64,000 nucleotides of DNA from Deltaproteobacteria bacterium (GCA_007693585.1 REDH01000075.1:1-64000); one strand, 5' to 3'. Shown: positions 6,916 through 19,627, counted from the first letter of the stretch. The notes: generated from the letters alone by a model not told the origin. Translations and numbers: made by a program.

Positions 6916-9161
6916 TCCAGCTCCACGTAGTCGAGGATCACCCGCTTCTCGCCGACCCCGGGGAAGTCGATGGTGAGCCGGATGCGGGAGCCCGAGGGAT
7001 CCGCTCCGGTGACCGTTCCCGTCCCGAAGAGTCGATGGCGCGCGGAACGCCCCACCAGGCGCTGGGCGTCCGCAACGCGCTCCTCGGGATAGTGGCGGTC
7101 GTCGAAGACGATGCCCTCGACCGGAACCTGCCGGACGGGATCGGCGATGCGCTCCGGCGCCGGTCGCTGATCGAACTCGTCCCAGGCGGCCGAACGCCGG
7201 CCGTGGGTGTGGGTGCCCGGGGCTGAACCGGGCCGTGCCGAGCCGGGGACGGCTTCGACCTGATCGTCCGGGAGAAGGCTGACGAAGGGACTCAGGGGCG
7301 CCGGTCGCGTCTGCCCATGCAGCCTCCGCTCGGCAGCGGCCGTCAGGATGAGGTGTTCTCGGGCCCGGGTGACCGCCACGTAGAAGAGGCGGCGCTCCTC
7401 GTCCTCGTCCGTGGGTCGCAGGCGGCTGCGCAGGGGAAAGCGTCCGTCCTCGAGACCGGTGACGAACACCACGGGGAACTCGAGCCCCTTGGCCATGTGG
7501 ACGGTCATCAGCTGCACTTCGCCCCCGTCCTCGAGGACGGTGTCGGCTGCGCCCCGCAGGGTGATCGACTCGAGGAAGTCGACGACTCCGGTTGCGCCGG
7601 AGGGGGCGTGCATGGCGAACTCCACGGCGGCGTGTCGCAGTTCCTCGACGTTGCGGATACGGTCTTCCGCATCGGGGTCGCGGCTTGCTGCCAGTGTCTC
7701 GAGATAGCCGGTCTCCACGAGCAGCACGTCGAGGGCTTCGTCGACTCGGCCCTCGTGTGCCGCCATCTGGAGGGCCGCCATGGTGTCGCGGAACTGCCGG
7801 AGGCCTTCCCGGGTGCGCCGGTTGAGCCGGGACGGGGGGGCGGCCTCGAACGGGCCCAGGGCGGCGAGGAGGGAGAGGCCCTCCCCACGGCGGGCCTGGT
7901 CCAGAAGCTCGATCGTGGTCCTGCCCACCCCCCGGGATGGGGTGTTCACCACCCGGAAGAAGGCGTTGTCGTCGAGGGGGTTCACGGCGAGCTGCAGGTA
8001 GGCGAGTACATCCCGTACCTCGCGGCGCTCATAGAAGCTTACGCCCCCGATGATCCGGTGATCCGTGCCCGCCGCGCGGAGCCGCTCCTCGAGCACGCGG
8101 CTCTGGGCGTTGGTGCGGTAGAAGACGGCCATGTCGTCGAAGGACAGCCCGTGCTCGCGACGAAGACGGTGGATCTCCCCGGCGACCCACTCGGCCTCTT
8201 CCCGGTCGTTGCGTCCGATGAAGAGCCGCACCCGCGGTCCGTCGCTGCGGGTGGTGAAGAGGCGCTTCGGCATCCGGTCCGGCAGCGACTCGACCACGGC
8301 GTGTGCGGTCTCGAGGATCTGGGGGCTGGAGCGGTAGTTCTGCTCGAGCTTCACGATGCACACGTCGCGATAGTCCTCGGTGAAGCGACCGACGTTCTCG
8401 ACGGAGGCACCGCGCCACCCGTAGATGGACTGATCGTCGTCCCCCACCACGGTGATGTTGCCGTCGTCCGGCACGAGGGCGCGCAGGAGGCGGTACTGCG
8501 CGACATCGGTGTCCTGGAACTCGTCCACCATGACGTATCGGTAGCGCTCGCGAAACTGCTCCCGGAGGTCGTCCTCGTGCTCCAGCAGGTGAAGGGTCCA
8601 CGCGATGAGGCCTCCGAAGTCCACGCTGTTGCTGGCACGCAGGGTGTCTTCGTAGCGCTGGTAGAGTCGGGCCTCCTCTTCGGCTTCCCGTCCGATGGCC
8701 CGCTCGACTGCCTGCGCCGGCGAGGCCCCGTCGTGGCGCCATTCGTCGATGCGCTGTCGATAGTGACGCAGCGTGCCGGAGTCGTGAGGGAGGGCCATGG
8801 TTCGGGTGAGTCTGCGCAGGATCTGGAGCTGGTCCTCGTCGTCCACGATGGTCATGGCCCGCGTGAGCCCGAGGCGGCTGCCTTCGGCCCGAAGCCAGCG
8901 GGCACAGACGGAGTGGAAGGTGGAGAGCGTCGCGCCGTCGAGCGATGAGCCGGCGAGGCGCTGCGCACGGCTGCGCATCTCGCGCGCTGCCTTGTTGGTG
9001 AAGGTGAGGGCGAGCAGGCTGTGTGCGGGAACGCCGGACTTCAGCAGGGCAGCGATCCGGTGGGTGATGACGCGGGTCTTGCCGCTGCCCGCTCCGGCGA
9101 GGACGAGCAGCGGGCCGTCGCGGTGTGCGACGGCCGCGGCCTGCATGGGATTGAGTTCCAT
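6912..9161 (-). CDS. pcrA: UvrD/PcrA-type ATP-dependent DNA helicase
   Basis: SF1A 3'-5' DNA helicase of ~749 aa, acting in repair and replication restart. Motifs in order: Q-motif region LNPMQAAAV, Walker A LAGAGSGKT, Ia LTFTNKAAREM, II VMVDEFQDT, III GDDDQSIYGWRGA, IV region LEQNYRSS, V VHMAKGLEFPVVF and VI LFYVAVTRARE. The UvrD-like C-terminal tail is present. I start at ATG 9161 (MELNPMQ). A GTG at 9188 overlapping the upstream TGA as GTGA is an alternative that would suggest translational coupling; neither has a strong Shine-Dalgarno. The track's longer N-terminus belongs to another frame of the upstream gene. Confidence 0.95.
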   Translation of the reverse strand: MELNPMQAAAVAHRDGPLLVLAGAGSGKTRVITHRIAALLKSGVPAHSLLALTFTNKAAREMRSRAQRLAGSSLDGATLSTFHSVCARWLRAEGSRLGLTRAMTIVDDEDQLQILRRLTRTMALPHDSGTLRHYRQRIDEWRHDGASPAQAVERAIGREAEEEARLYQRYEDTLRASNSVDFGGLIAWTLHLLEHEDDLREQFRERYRYVMVDEFQDTDVAQYRLLRALVPDDGNITVVGDDDQSIYGWRGASVENVGRFTEDYRDVCIVKLEQNYRSSPQILETAHAVVESLPDRMPKRLFTTRSDGPRVRLFIGRNDREEAEWVAGEIHRLRREHGLSFDDMAVFYRTNAQSRVLEERLRAAGTDHRIIGGVSFYERREVRDVLAYLQLAVNPLDDNAFFRVVNTPSRGVGRTTIELLDQARRGEGLSLLAALGPFEAAPPSRLNRRTREGLRQFRDTMAALQMAAHEGRVDEALDVLLVETGYLETLAASRDPDAEDRIRNVEELRHAAVEFAMHAPSGATGVVDFLESITLRGAADTVLEDGGEVQLMTVHMAKGLEFPVVFVTGLEDGRFPLRSRLRPTDEDEERRLFYVAVTRAREHLILTAAAERRLHGQTRPAPLSPFVSLLPDDQVEAVPGSARPGSAPGTHTHGRRSAAWDEFDQRPAPERIADPVRQVPVEGIVFDDRHYPEERVADAQRLVGRSARHRLFGTGTVTGADPSGSRIRLTIDFPGVGEKRVILDYVELD

Positions 9162-9184
9162 CCGCGTCGGCGACTCGGGAGCGC

Positions 9185-9988
9185 TCACGGCGGCAGGAGT
9201 CCGTACGGTTGCGATCGCCGGGTCGTCGAGTGCGCGTCGACGACCGCCCAGATGTGGGTGGCGAGCCCGGCGGGGGCGAACACCGAGTACAGCAGCATGG
9301 TGGTGAAGAAGAACGCGAGGGCCTTTCCGATCTGGCCGTTGTAGAGCTGTCCTGCTCCGGGGAAGAAGCTCAGGAGTGCGGCCGTCGATGCGGAGCGCGG
9401 CGGGTCCTGGCCGTGGAGGGCCGGGGGCCGGTGCCCATGCGGGACCAGCGCGCCACCGGGTCCCTGCCCCTGCTGCCAGGGGGGAGCCTGTGCGCCCTGC
9501 TGCCAGGGCGGCGCCGCGGCGGGCTGGGCGTTGCCATAGCCCTGACCCCCCATGCCCGGCGACGGACCTGCCGGCGCGCCCCACGCCGGTCCGCCGTGTG
9601 CGGGTCCGGGGCCGGCGGGGCCAGGAGGGGCGCCCCAGCCGTGCGATGCCGCTGGACCGTGTGGCTGACCGGGCCAGTTCCCCTGCGGTCCTGCGCCCCA
9701 CTGTGCGGCCGGCTGTCCTGTCGCGGAGGCCGATGACGGGGCCGATGCGGCATCGGCGTCCCAGGACGATCCGGCCCCACTCGGGGCGCCGGGGAGGAAG
9801 TAGAACAGGTTGCCATCATCGTCGCTGTCCAGCTCCAGCGTTCCCTCGGCGACCATTCGATCGAGGCGCCGCTCCGAGTCCTTGACCGGGAGGCCGAGCT
9901 GATACGCCACCGACGCGGGGGTGAGCCGCGGCATGCCGCCGCCGTACACGAGGTGGAGTACGGCCTGTTCGAATTGGCGTTGTTCCAT
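9185..9988 (-). CDS. Winged-helix-like / Gly-Pro linker / TM2-like membrane protein
   Basis: Protein of 267 aa, with ATG at 9988 preceded by GGAGGAGTGA. Residues 1-65 (YGGGMPRLTPASVAYQLG... LDRMVAEGTLEL) look like a winged-helix. Residues ~70-200 are a Gly/Pro/Ala/Trp/Gln-rich disordered linker containing repeats such as PPWQQG. The C-terminus is a TM2-type hairpin (FFPGAGQLYNGQIGKALAFF plus a second TM). Proteins of this layout are commonly unannotated; the linker may act as a flexible membrane tether. It lies just upstream of pcrA in the same direction. Confidence 0.75.
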   Translation of the reverse strand: MEQRQFEQAVLHLVYGGGMPRLTPASVAYQLGLPVKDSERRLDRMVAEGTLELDSDDDGNLFYFLPGAPSGAGSSWDADAASAPSSASATGQPAAQWGAGPQGNWPGQPHGPAASHGWGAPPGPAGPGPAHGGPAWGAPAGPSPGMGGQGYGNAQPAAAPPWQQGAQAPPWQQGQGPGGALVPHGHRPPALHGQDPPRSASTAALLSFFPGAGQLYNGQIGKALAFFFTTMLLYSVFAPAGLATHIWAVVDAHSTTRRSQPYGLLPP

Positions 9989-10067
9989 TCACTCCTCCAG
10001 CTCACGGGCGTGCGGGTATCGACGGGGGGGGAGGCCTGGCCTCGAACGATCCGTCACGCCCGCGCAG

Positions 10068-10096
10068 ATCCTAGCGGATCAGCGTGCGGGTGGAAA
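10068..10096 (-). promoter_or_regulatory. Putative promoter for the TM2-like gene / pcrA
   Basis: On the minus strand TTTCCA (10096-10091) and TAGGAT (10073-10068) are separated by 17 bp, giving a leader of about 70 nt to ATG 9988. The -10 box overlaps a small hairpin GATCC-tagc-GGATC (10067-10080), which could instead be the end of the glmS transcript. Confidence 0.35.
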
Positions 10097-10129
10097 GGTA
10101 GGGGCAGGCGGGCCGATGTCCACTGCTGG

Positions 10130-11959
<1,830 letters not shown>

Positions 11960-11976
11960 GGTCGCTCTCGGGAGAT

Positions 11977-13392
11977 TCAGGAGGAGGGTTCGTCCGGGTT
12001 GTCGGCCCGCTCGCGCTTCCGTTCTGCCCAGCCATCGATGTTTCGCTGCCGGCACCGCGAGAGGGCCAGCGCACCCTCCGGGACATCCTCCGTGACGGTG
12101 GTTCCGGCGCCCACGTACGCCCCGTCTCCGACGGTCACGGGGGCAACGAGCTGGGTGTCGGACCCGATGAAGGCCCCGCGCCCGATCACGGTGCGGTGCT
12201 TCCGCTGCCCATCGTAGTTGCAGGTGATCGTTCCGGCACCCACGTTGGCACCGGCGCCCACATCGGCGTCGCCGATGTAGCTGAGGTGGCTCGCCTTCGC
12301 GCCGGGTCCGAAGACGGCCTGCTTGGTCTCGACGAAATTTCCGATGCGGACGCCTTCCTCGAGCTGCGTGCCGGGTCGCAGGTGGACCCAGGGGCCGATC
12401 GCGCAATGGTCTCCGATGGCCGTTTCCTCCGCATAGACCCCTGCGCGCAGGGTGACGGCGTCGCCCACGGTGGTGTCGCGCAGATGGCAACCCGGCTCGA
12501 TGCGCGTGCCGCTCCCGACGCGGGTCCGGCCAAGAAGGGACACTCCGCCGGCGATCTCGACGTCCCGGGACAGCTGGACGTCGACCTCGAGACGAACGCT
12601 GTCCGGGGCAAGGAAGGTGACTCCCTCGTCCATCCACCGTTCCCGCAGTCGCGCCTGGGCCCACGCCTCGGCGCGTGCGAGCTCGCTTCGGCGATTGACC
12701 CCGTGCAGGGGTGCGATGTCGGGGGCGACGAGGGCCGCGGCCGGCGTTCCCTCGGCGGCAGCGATGGCGACGAGGTCGGTCAGATAGAACTCCTGCTGCT
12801 CGTTGCTGTCGTCGATGCGGTCGAGGGCCCGGTCGAGGAACGCGGCCTCGACGAGGTAGAGCCCGACGTTCACTTCCTGCAGGGCGCGCTCTTCGGCGGA
12901 GGCGTCGGCGAACTCCACGATCCTGAGTGGCCGCCCGTCCGCGTCCCGGACGATCCGTCCGTAGCGGTTGGGCGATGGGTCGTGCGCGGTGACGAGGGTC
13001 ATGGGGCAGCCCGCGTCGGCGTGGAGCCGGATCAGTCCGTCGAGGACCTCCTGGGGGAGGTTGGGGACGTCCCCGTACAGGATGGCGACGCTGCCGGCGA
13101 AGTCGTGGAAGTGCTCCCGAGCGGCGAGCACGGCGCCCGCAGTGCCGTCCAGCGGGCCCTGGGTGCAGAACACGACGCGGGGGTTGTCGGCATAGCGGGA
13201 GGCGAGGGCGGGCTCCACGAGCTCGCGGCCGTGCTTGAGCACGACGGCCACTCGATCGGCGCCGGACGCGAGCGCGCGCTCGACGGCCCAGCAGGCCATC
13301 GGCAGTCCGGCCACGGGATGGAGGACCTTCGGCAGGTCCGACTTCATCCGGGTTCCGGCACCGGCGGCGAGCACGACGGCCATCAATCGCAT
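11977..13392 (-). CDS. glmU: Bifunctional GlcN-1-P acetyltransferase / GlcNAc-1-P uridyltransferase
   Basis: Makes UDP-GlcNAc from GlcN-1-P, acetyl-CoA and UTP. Of 471 aa, the N-terminal ~230 residues form the pyrophosphorylase domain (LAAGAGTRMKSDLPKVLH; QGPLDGTAGA; EVNVGLY). The rest is a left-handed beta-helix of hexapeptide repeats with GNFVETKQAVFG, HLSYIGDADVG and TITCNYDG, which form the acetyltransferase site. A Lys/Arg-rich tail follows. It is placed between the E1 gene and glmS in one transcription direction with tight spacing. The usual GDxPL metal motif reads YGDVPNL. Confidence 0.96.
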   Translation of the reverse strand: MRLMAVVLAAGAGTRMKSDLPKVLHPVAGLPMACWAVERALASGADRVAVVLKHGRELVEPALASRYADNPRVVFCTQGPLDGTAGAVLAAREHFHDFAGSVAILYGDVPNLPQEVLDGLIRLHADAGCPMTLVTAHDPSPNRYGRIVRDADGRPLRIVEFADASAEERALQEVNVGLYLVEAAFLDRALDRIDDSNEQQEFYLTDLVAIAAAEGTPAAALVAPDIAPLHGVNRRSELARAEAWAQARLRERWMDEGVTFLAPDSVRLEVDVQLSRDVEIAGGVSLLGRTRVGSGTRIEPGCHLRDTTVGDAVTLRAGVYAEETAIGDHCAIGPWVHLRPGTQLEEGVRIGNFVETKQAVFGPGAKASHLSYIGDADVGAGANVGAGTITCNYDGQRKHRTVIGRGAFIGSDTQLVAPVTVGDGAYVGAGTTVTEDVPEGALALSRCRQRNIDGWAERKRERADNPDEPSS

Positions 13393-13425
13393 GAGGATCT
13401 CCTAGGATTCCGGGCCGGGCAACGG

Positions 13426-15558
13426 TCAGTAGCGATGCAGGTCGCGAGCTGCCTCCGCGACGTCGTCGACCTGAGGCAGGATGGCATCCTCGAGGCCGGG
13501 CTCGTAGGCGACGAAGCAGTCGAGGCTGCCGACGCGGCGCACGGGGCCGTCGAGGTATTCGAAGAGCTCGTCGGCAATGCGGGCGGCGATCTCGGCGCCG
13601 TAGCCGTGGGTGATGTGATCCTCGTGAATCATGAGGGCCTTGCTGGTCTTCCGCACGGAGGTCGCGATCGCGTCCCAGTCGTAGGGGCTGAGGGAGCGCA
13701 GGTCGAGGATCTCCACATCGATGCCTTCCTCGGCCAGCAGCGCGGCGGCCTTGACCGAGCGTTGCACGAGGGAGCCGTAGGTGATGATGGTCAGATCCGA
13801 GCCCTCGCGGACCAGACGGGCCTTGCCGAAGGGGATCATGTAGTCGTCCCCGGGGTTGGCGCTCTTGTTGTACGTCTGGCGGTAGAGGTGCTTCGGCTCG
13901 AGGAACATGACCGGATCGTCACAGCGGATGGCAGTCCGCAGCAGTCCGTTGGCGTCGAGGGCGGTGCTCGGCATGACGACGCGCAGACCGGGGATGTGCG
14001 TGAAGAGGACCTCGCCGGACTGGCTGTGGTAGGGTGCACCACCCTTGAGGTATCCGCCGATGGGGACGCGGACGACGATCGGAGCCTTGAACGCGTTGTT
14101 CGAGCGCCAGCGGAAGTTGGCCAGTTCGTTGCGCAGCTGCATGTAGGCGGGCCAGATGTAGTCGAAGAACTGGATCTCGACGACAGGCTTGAGTCCGCGG
14201 GCGGCCATGCCGACCGCCCGGCCGATGATGTTGGCCTCGGCGAGCGGGCTGTTGAACACGCGGTCGGACCCGTGGGCGAACTGCAGACCGTGGGTCACCT
14301 TGAAGACCCCTCCCTTGCCCTTGACGTGGTCCGCGTACTCCTCGCGACTCACGTCGGCCACATCCTGCCCGAAGACGACGATGCGCGGGTCGCGCGCCAT
14401 CTCCGACTTGAGGCAGGCGTTGAGGAGGTCCACCATCGTGCCCTCCTTCTCGTCGACGAAGGCGGGTGCGGTCTCGAAGTCCGGGCCGGTCGGGTCCACG
14501 TCCGGGCTGTAGACGAAGTCGAGGGCGGACTCCGGGGAAGGCTTCTCCGCGGCGAGGGCCTCATCGGTGGCCTGGAGGACGGCGGCGTCGACCTCTTCCC
14601 GCAGGGCCTCGAGCTCTTCGTCCGACAGGATGCCCTCCCCGACGAGCCAGTCCGCCAGGGTGTGGAAGGGATCCCTGAGCCGCTCCTCCTCCCGCTCCTC
14701 CTCGGGACGGTAGAGGTCTTCGCTGTCGCTCATGGAGTGGGAGTAGGGGCGAATCACGTGGGCATGACAGAGCACGGGGCCCTTGCCCGCGCGCAGGTGC
14801 TTCACCGCGCTGCGCATGGCGTCCCAGGTCTCGAACAGGTCGCAGCCGTCGAACTCGATGATCTTCAGGTTGGGGAAGGAGCCCACCAGCTTGCTGATCG
14901 ATGCGCCCGCCGTGCCCACCTCCACGGGGGTGCTGATCGCGTAGCCGTTGTCCTCGATCATGTAGAGGACCGGCAGGGACAGGTTGCACACCGTGTTGAG
15001 CGACTCCCAGAACTCCCCCTCGCTTGTGGTGCCGTCGCCCGCGGACACGAAGACGATCTCGTCGTCGGCCACGGGGATGGACCCGTCCTGCAGCGCGTCG
15101 ACGGCCTCCACGATCCGACCGACCTGGGCTGCACCCGCGGCATGCAGGAAGTGCATGCCGGTGCACGAGCTCTTCGTGATGATGTTGAGGTCCCTGTGGC
15201 CCCAGTGGCAGGGCATCTGGCGCCCGCCGGAGTTCGGGTCCTCGGCCGCTCCCACCGCCTCCAGGAGGATCTCGGTCGGGGTCATGCCGAGCGCGAGGCA
15301 CAGGGCGCGATCGCGGTAGTAGGGCAGGAACCAGTCCCGCGCCGGATCGAGAAGACGCCCGGCGATGACCAGAGGTAGCTCGTGGCCCGCACCCGAGATC
15401 TGGAAGTAGATCTGGTTCTGCCGCTTCATCTTGATCTCGCGATCGTCGAGCCGTCGCGACAGGTACACGGTTCGATAGATGTCGACGAGATCCGCCTTGC
15501 GGAGCCCTTTCCAGGAACTGCGGCTGCTCGACGAGCGGGACTTGCGGGTCGTGGCCAT
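13426..15558 (-). CDS. Fused alpha/beta 2-oxoacid dehydrogenase E1 (branched-chain type)
   Basis: Thiamine-diphosphate-dependent E1 component carrying the alpha and beta subunits on one 710-aa chain. Residues ~1-340 are the alpha half, with the ThDP motif [10 protein letters not shown] through IEDNGYAIS. Residues ~375-710 are the beta half ([35 protein letters not shown]; the PYHSQSGE region; a C-terminal transketolase-like domain). The fusion resembles the single-chain branched-chain oxoacid E1 found in several phyla. Decarboxylation product would pass to E2/E3, which are not in the window. The N-terminal ~15 residues are Ser/Arg-rich. It sits 33 bp from glmU, with no metabolic link that I can see. 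Confidence 0.9.
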   Translation of the reverse strand: MATTRKSRSSSSRSSWKGLRKADLVDIYRTVYLSRRLDDREIKMKRQNQIYFQISGAGHELPLVIAGRLLDPARDWFLPYYRDRALCLALGMTPTEILLEAVGAAEDPNSGGRQMPCHWGHRDLNIITKSSCTGMHFLHAAGAAQVGRIVEAVDALQDGSIPVADDEIVFVSAGDGTTSEGEFWESLNTVCNLSLPVLYMIEDNGYAISTPVEVGTAGASISKLVGSFPNLKIIEFDGCDLFETWDAMRSAVKHLRAGKGPVLCHAHVIRPYSHSMSDSEDLYRPEEEREEERLRDPFHTLADWLVGEGILSDEELEALREEVDAAVLQATDEALAAEKPSPESALDFVYSPDVDPTGPDFETAPAFVDEKEGTMVDLLNACLKSEMARDPRIVVFGQDVADVSREEYADHVKGKGGVFKVTHGLQFAHGSDRVFNSPLAEANIIGRAVGMAARGLKPVVEIQFFDYIWPAYMQLRNELANFRWRSNNAFKAPIVVRVPIGGYLKGGAPYHSQSGEVLFTHIPGLRVVMPSTALDANGLLRTAIRCDDPVMFLEPKHLYRQTYNKSANPGDDYMIPFGKARLVREGSDLTIITYGSLVQRSVKAAALLAEEGIDVEILDLRSLSPYDWDAIATSVRKTSKALMIHEDHITHGYGAEIAARIADELFEYLDGPVRRVGSLDCFVAYEPGLEDAILPQVDDVAEAARDLHRY

Positions 15559-15613
15559 GCTTCTCTCCTCTCCTGCTGGTCCGGCGCCGTCCCCGGAGGA
15601 GGCGCCGAGTCAT

Positions 15614-18136
15614 TCACTTCACGATGAGGTTCAGGATTCTTCCCGGAACGTAGATCTCCTTCACCACCGTTCGCCCGTCCAGGTGCGCCTGCACGTTCTC
15701 CACGGTCCGGGCCTCGGCGAGGACCTCGTCCTTCGCGGCGTCCTTCGTCACCACGATCGTGCCGCGAAGGCGTCCGTTGACCTGAACGGCCAGCTCGATT
15801 GTCTCCTCCTCGAGGAGACGCTCGTTGACCTCGGGCCACGCCTCATAGGCCAGCGTCTCCGTTCCGCCAAGACCCTCCCACAGCTCCTCCGCAAGGTGAG
15901 GGGCGAAGGGCGAGAGGAGAAGCACGAACGTTCGCGCCAGGTCGACGGGCACCTCCTCGACACGGTAGAGCTCGTTGAGCAGCTCGATCAGGGCGGCGAT
16001 CCCCGTGTTGAACCGCATTCCCTCCAGTTCGTCGGTGACCTTGCGGATCGTCCGGTGCAGCGCCTGCTCCAGTTCGCGCGGTGCGGACGTGTCGACGACG
16101 CGCGCGGCGCGCTGCCCGTCCTCGGCCGCCAGCAGCCGGAAGGCGCGCGCGAGGAATCGGTGCATGCCGCGCACGCCGTCCGTCTGCCAGGGCTTGGTCT
16201 GGTCCAGCGGCCCCATGTACATCTCGTAGAGCCTCAGCGCGTCCGCGCCGAACCGGTCGATGACCTCGTCCGGATTCGCCACGTTCAACTTCGACTTGGA
16301 CATCTTCTCGATCTGCGTGTGCAGACGCTCCTCCGTTCCCTTGACGTACCACTCCCCATCGCGCTCCTCGACGTTGTCGGGGTGATGGTACTTCCCGTTC
16401 CCGTCGCGGTAGCTGAACGCCAGAATCATTCCCTGATTGTACAACTTGCGGAACGGCTCCTTCGTGGAGACCACGCCCGCGTCGTAGAGCACCTTGTGCC
16501 AGAACCGGGCGTACAGAAGGTGCAGCACGGCATGCTCTGCGCCTCCCACGTAGAGATCCACCGGCATCCAGTAGCGCTCGAGTTCCGGATCCACCGCGAG
16601 CTCGTCATTGTGCGGATCGATGAAGCGCAGGTAGTACCAGCAGGAGCCTGCCCACTGGGGCATGGTGTTCGTCTCCCGCAGGGCGGGAGCCCCGCTCCCG
16701 GGATCCGTCGTCCGGACCCAGTCCCGGGCCCGGGCCAGCGGAGGCTCGCCATCTTCCGTCGGGCGATAGGCGTCCACATGCGGCAGCTCCACGGGGAGTG
16801 CATCTTCCGGCAGTGGGCGGACCGTGCCGTCTTCCAGCGTCACCACCGGGAAGGGCTCGCCCCAGTAGCGTTGCCGGCTGAACAGCCAGTCGCGGAGCCT
16901 GTAGTTGATCCGTCGCTCCCCCAGTCCCCTCTCCTCCAGCCAGTCGATGATACGGCCCTTGGCCTCGGCTACCCGCAGTCCGTCCAGAAACCCGCTGTTG
17001 ACCAGCTCCCCGTCGCCCGTGTGCGCCGCCTCGGTCACGTCGCCGCCGGAGATCACCTCCACGACGGGAAGGTCATACGCGCGCGCGAACTCCCAATCCC
17101 GTTCATCGTGGCCGGGCACCGCCATGATGGCCCCCGTACCGTAGGTGGCGAGAACGTAGTCTCCCACCCAGACGGGAATCGTCTCTCCCGTGACCGGATT
17201 GAGGGCACGCGCCCCCGTGTCGACCCCGGTCTTCCCCTTCGCGAGATCGGTTCGTTCCAGGTCGGACTTGTTCCGGGCCTGCGCCCGGTACGACTCCACC
17301 GCCGCGCGCTGTGCCGATGTCGTGATGCTGTCCACCAGCACATGTTCCGGCGCCAGCACCATGTATGTCGCCCCGAACAACGTATCGGGTCGAGTCGTGA
17401 ACACTTCGATCGTCGCGTCCGCCACGTCCTCCACCGCAAATCGCACCAGCGCGCCTTCCGAGCGGCCGATCCAGTTGCGCTGCATCTCCTTGATCGACTC
17501 CGGCCAGTCCAGCTCCTCCAGGTCGTCGAGCAGTCGCTCGGCGTAGGCCGGGATGCGGAGCAGCCACTGCTTCATCAGCCGTCGCTCCACCGGATCGCCC
17601 GTCTCGACGTACCGTCCGTCCTCGACTTCCTCGTTCGCCAGAACCGTGCCCTGCGCCGGGCACCAATTCACCGGAACCTCGGCCTGATAGGCGAGGCCCC
17701 GCTCCATCAGCTTGAGAAAGATCCACTGCGTCCAGCGGTAGTACGACGGATCCGTCGTGCTCAGCTCGCGATCCCAGTCGTACGAGAATCCCAGCCTCTT
17801 GATCTGACGACGGAAATTGTCGATGTTCTCGATGGTCAGCTCCGCAGGGTGTCGTCCCTCCCGCATCGCCGCGCGCTCGGCCGGCAGCCCGAACGCATCC
17901 CAGCCCATCGGATGCAGCACGTTGAAGCCACGCATCCGCTTGTAGCGCGCCAGGATGTCCGTCGCCGTATACCCTTCCGGGTGCCCCACATGGAGCCCCG
18001 CGCCCGAGGGGTACGGAAACATGTCGAGCACGTAGTACTTCGGACGTGTGCGATCCTCCGGCGTGCGGAAGGTCCGGTGTTCCTCCCAGTACGACTGCCA
18101 GCGCTTCTCGATCTCTTCGGGACGGTACTCCGCCAT
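15614..18136 (-). CDS. leuS: Leucyl-tRNA synthetase
   Basis: Class I aminoacyl-tRNA synthetase charging tRNA-Leu. It is 840 aa, with ATG at 18136 preceded by GAGGAAG. It has the HIGH-type signature [12 protein letters not shown] after FPYPSGAG, the CP1 editing insertion with [11 protein letters not shown] and [22 protein letters not shown], the KMSKS-type motif [11 protein letters not shown], and a C-terminal anticodon and tail domain ending [11 protein letters not shown]. All are canonical. It heads the minus-strand set leuS-E1-glmU-glmS. Confidence 0.97.
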   Translation of the reverse strand: MAEYRPEEIEKRWQSYWEEHRTFRTPEDRTRPKYYVLDMFPYPSGAGLHVGHPEGYTATDILARYKRMRGFNVLHPMGWDAFGLPAERAAMREGRHPAELTIENIDNFRRQIKRLGFSYDWDRELSTTDPSYYRWTQWIFLKLMERGLAYQAEVPVNWCPAQGTVLANEEVEDGRYVETGDPVERRLMKQWLLRIPAYAERLLDDLEELDWPESIKEMQRNWIGRSEGALVRFAVEDVADATIEVFTTRPDTLFGATYMVLAPEHVLVDSITTSAQRAAVESYRAQARNKSDLERTDLAKGKTGVDTGARALNPVTGETIPVWVGDYVLATYGTGAIMAVPGHDERDWEFARAYDLPVVEVISGGDVTEAAHTGDGELVNSGFLDGLRVAEAKGRIIDWLEERGLGERRINYRLRDWLFSRQRYWGEPFPVVTLEDGTVRPLPEDALPVELPHVDAYRPTEDGEPPLARARDWVRTTDPGSGAPALRETNTMPQWAGSCWYYLRFIDPHNDELAVDPELERYWMPVDLYVGGAEHAVLHLLYARFWHKVLYDAGVVSTKEPFRKLYNQGMILAFSYRDGNGKYHHPDNVEERDGEWYVKGTEERLHTQIEKMSKSKLNVANPDEVIDRFGADALRLYEMYMGPLDQTKPWQTDGVRGMHRFLARAFRLLAAEDGQRAARVVDTSAPRELEQALHRTIRKVTDELEGMRFNTGIAALIELLNELYRVEEVPVDLARTFVLLLSPFAPHLAEELWEGLGGTETLAYEAWPEVNERLLEEETIELAVQVNGRLRGTIVVTKDAAKDEVLAEARTVENVQAHLDGRTVVKEIYVPGRILNLIVK

Positions 18137-18253
18137 GCTCGCTTCCTCGTGTCCACGGTACCGGCGCGCGACCGAGGCGCATGCCCCGAAGGCAAGGCGT
18201 GGGCCCACTCCGGTACGATTCACTCTCCCCCACGGAATCTCCCCGCGGGCGGT

Positions 18254-18283
18254 CGCCTATCACACACCGTTCGCGGGGCGCAA
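18254..18283 (-). promoter_or_regulatory. Putative leuS promoter
   Basis: Minus-strand TTGCGC (18283-18278), an 18-bp spacer and TAGGCG (18259-18254) lie in the 240-bp divergent spacer, predicting a leader of about 115 nt before leuS ATG. I saw no T-box specifier hairpin in this leader. Confidence 0.3.
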
Positions 18284-18377
18284 CGCGACTCGTTCCCCCA
18301 TGGTCTTGACCGCCTGACGCCTCGATGCCACGCACACCGCAGGCACCCTCGGGTGCATCCTCTGCCCCGGTAGGTTC

Positions 18378-18899
18378 ATGCGTCTCGTCCCCGTCCTCGT
18401 GCTCCTCACTGTTGCCATCGCCTTTCCCGCGGCCTGCGCGGCCCCCGAAACCCGGCGCGCCCAGCTGACGGCCAGCGACCTCCAGACGCCCGCGGAACGC
18501 CGGGAGGTGGAGCGATTCCTGCGCCGGTCGGCGGCGACGGAGAGACCCGTGGAACGCGCGCGGCGGCAACTGGAGAATGGGTGGATCGACCACGGGTTCC
18601 TCGAAGCGCTCGAACCTCGCGACATCTTCCGGGAGATCACGCTCGCTCCCCATGCCGACGCCGAAAGCGGCGAGAACATCGGCCTCCAGGTCGAGTGGCT
18701 CGGCCACGTGGCGCGCCGTCTCGGGCCGAGCGGTCTGGTCGAGGGAGACGTCGTGCTCGAGGTCAACCGCACCAGCGTGCTGGATCCCGAGTCCCTGCTG
18801 GCGACGCTGGAAGGGTTGGCCGATGCGGATCAGGTGATCCTGACGATCGTTCGTGCAGGGCAGCCGCTCTCCCTGCAGGCCGAGGTGAGGCGGGAGTGA
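18378..18899 (+). CDS. Predicted lipoprotein with PDZ-like C-terminal domain
   Basis: Protein of 173 aa. The N-terminal signal ends in a lipobox-like PAAC (Cys20). The last ~90 residues (NIGLQVEWLGHVARRLGPSGLVEGDVVLEVNRTSV... LATLEGLADADQVILTIVRAG) follow the PDZ pattern seen in GspC/HtrA-type proteins, with GL..GDVVLEVN replacing G(L/I).GD.I..VNG. No protease domain is attached, so it is probably a periplasmic binding module. Its stop overlaps the next start (TGATG), indicating coupling with the membrane protein downstream. Confidence 0.65.
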   Translation: MRLVPVLVLLTVAIAFPAACAAPETRRAQLTASDLQTPAERREVERFLRRSAATERPVERARRQLENGWIDHGFLEALEPRDIFREITLAPHADAESGENIGLQVEWLGHVARRLGPSGLVEGDVVLEVNRTSVLDPESLLATLEGLADADQVILTIVRAGQPLSLQAEVRRE

Positions 18900-19627
18900 T
18901 GGCCCTGGCGAATCGGGCTGCGCCCGGACTCCACGGGGCGGGGATCTGGATCGTCCTCACGATGCTCCTTTCGCTGACGGTGTCGGCGCAGGTCGTGGCT
19001 GCCGCGCAGGGCGAGGAGCCCCGGACAACAACCGTTCCCCTCGTCCTCTTCGCCCTGCTCCCCAGCGTGCTCCTCGCAGGGGCCATGCTCTCTCCGTGGC
19101 GACGCCGGCTCCTGGCCACGGTCGCCACCGCAGCATGGCCGCTCCTGCTCGGCCTGGCCGTGGTTCGCCTTCCCGAGGAGACGTACGGCGCCTTTCTCGC
19201 ACCCGGGCCACAGTTCTTCTTCCTGACCAATGTGGCGGGTACGCTCCTGCTCGCCGGGCAGGCCATCCGGCGGCTCGGCGACCGTCGGGGCACCGTCGGT
19301 GTTCGGCACAGAAAGCCGGTCGATACTCCGCCCGCTCTCCCGCGTCGCTTTCTTCTGCTCCATCTCGCGCGCGCCTGTTGCGCCATGCTGCTGCTTGCCT
19401 CGCCCGTCTTCACGCTGCTCGCGCGACTGGACGCACCGGCCGGGCCTCGGGAGGTCTTTCTGTTGCTGGTCATCCTCTTCCTCTGGATCCTGGCGACCGC
19501 CTTCTTCTTCCTCTGGCCGATGCTCGGGGAGGAGAACGAACGGCTGCGACTCGACTCGACCCTCGAGGCAGAGGCCGGCCGGACCCGGCGACGATGGGCG
19601 AGGGTGCTGGCCCGCGAATTGCGCTGA
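18899..19627 (+). CDS. Hypothetical polytopic membrane protein
   Basis: Protein of 242 aa starting at ATG 18899, which overlaps the upstream TGA. It has about six hydrophobic segments, for example IVLTMLLSLTVSAQVVA, VPLVLFALLPSVLLAGAML, FFFLTNVAGTLLLAGQ, LLLASPVFTLLARL and VFLLLVILFLWILATAFFFLW. It ends in an acidic/basic cytoplasmic tail rich in Arg. I recognise no family. Coupling to a PDZ-like lipoprotein and proximity to a parvulin-like lipoprotein suggest a role in envelope protein handling; that is inference. Confidence 0.6.
   Translation: MALANRAAPGLHGAGIWIVLTMLLSLTVSAQVVAAAQGEEPRTTTVPLVLFALLPSVLLAGAMLSPWRRRLLATVATAAWPLLLGLAVVRLPEETYGAFLAPGPQFFFLTNVAGTLLLAGQAIRRLGDRRGTVGVRHRKPVDTPPALPRRFLLLHLARACCAMLLLASPVFTLLARLDAPAGPREVFLLLVILFLWILATAFFFLWPMLGEENERLRLDSTLEAEAGRTRRRWARVLARELR

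Noticed and set aside
15479-18373. 964-aa plus-strand ORF
   Set aside because: Antisense shadow of leuS, which has full class I synthetase motifs.
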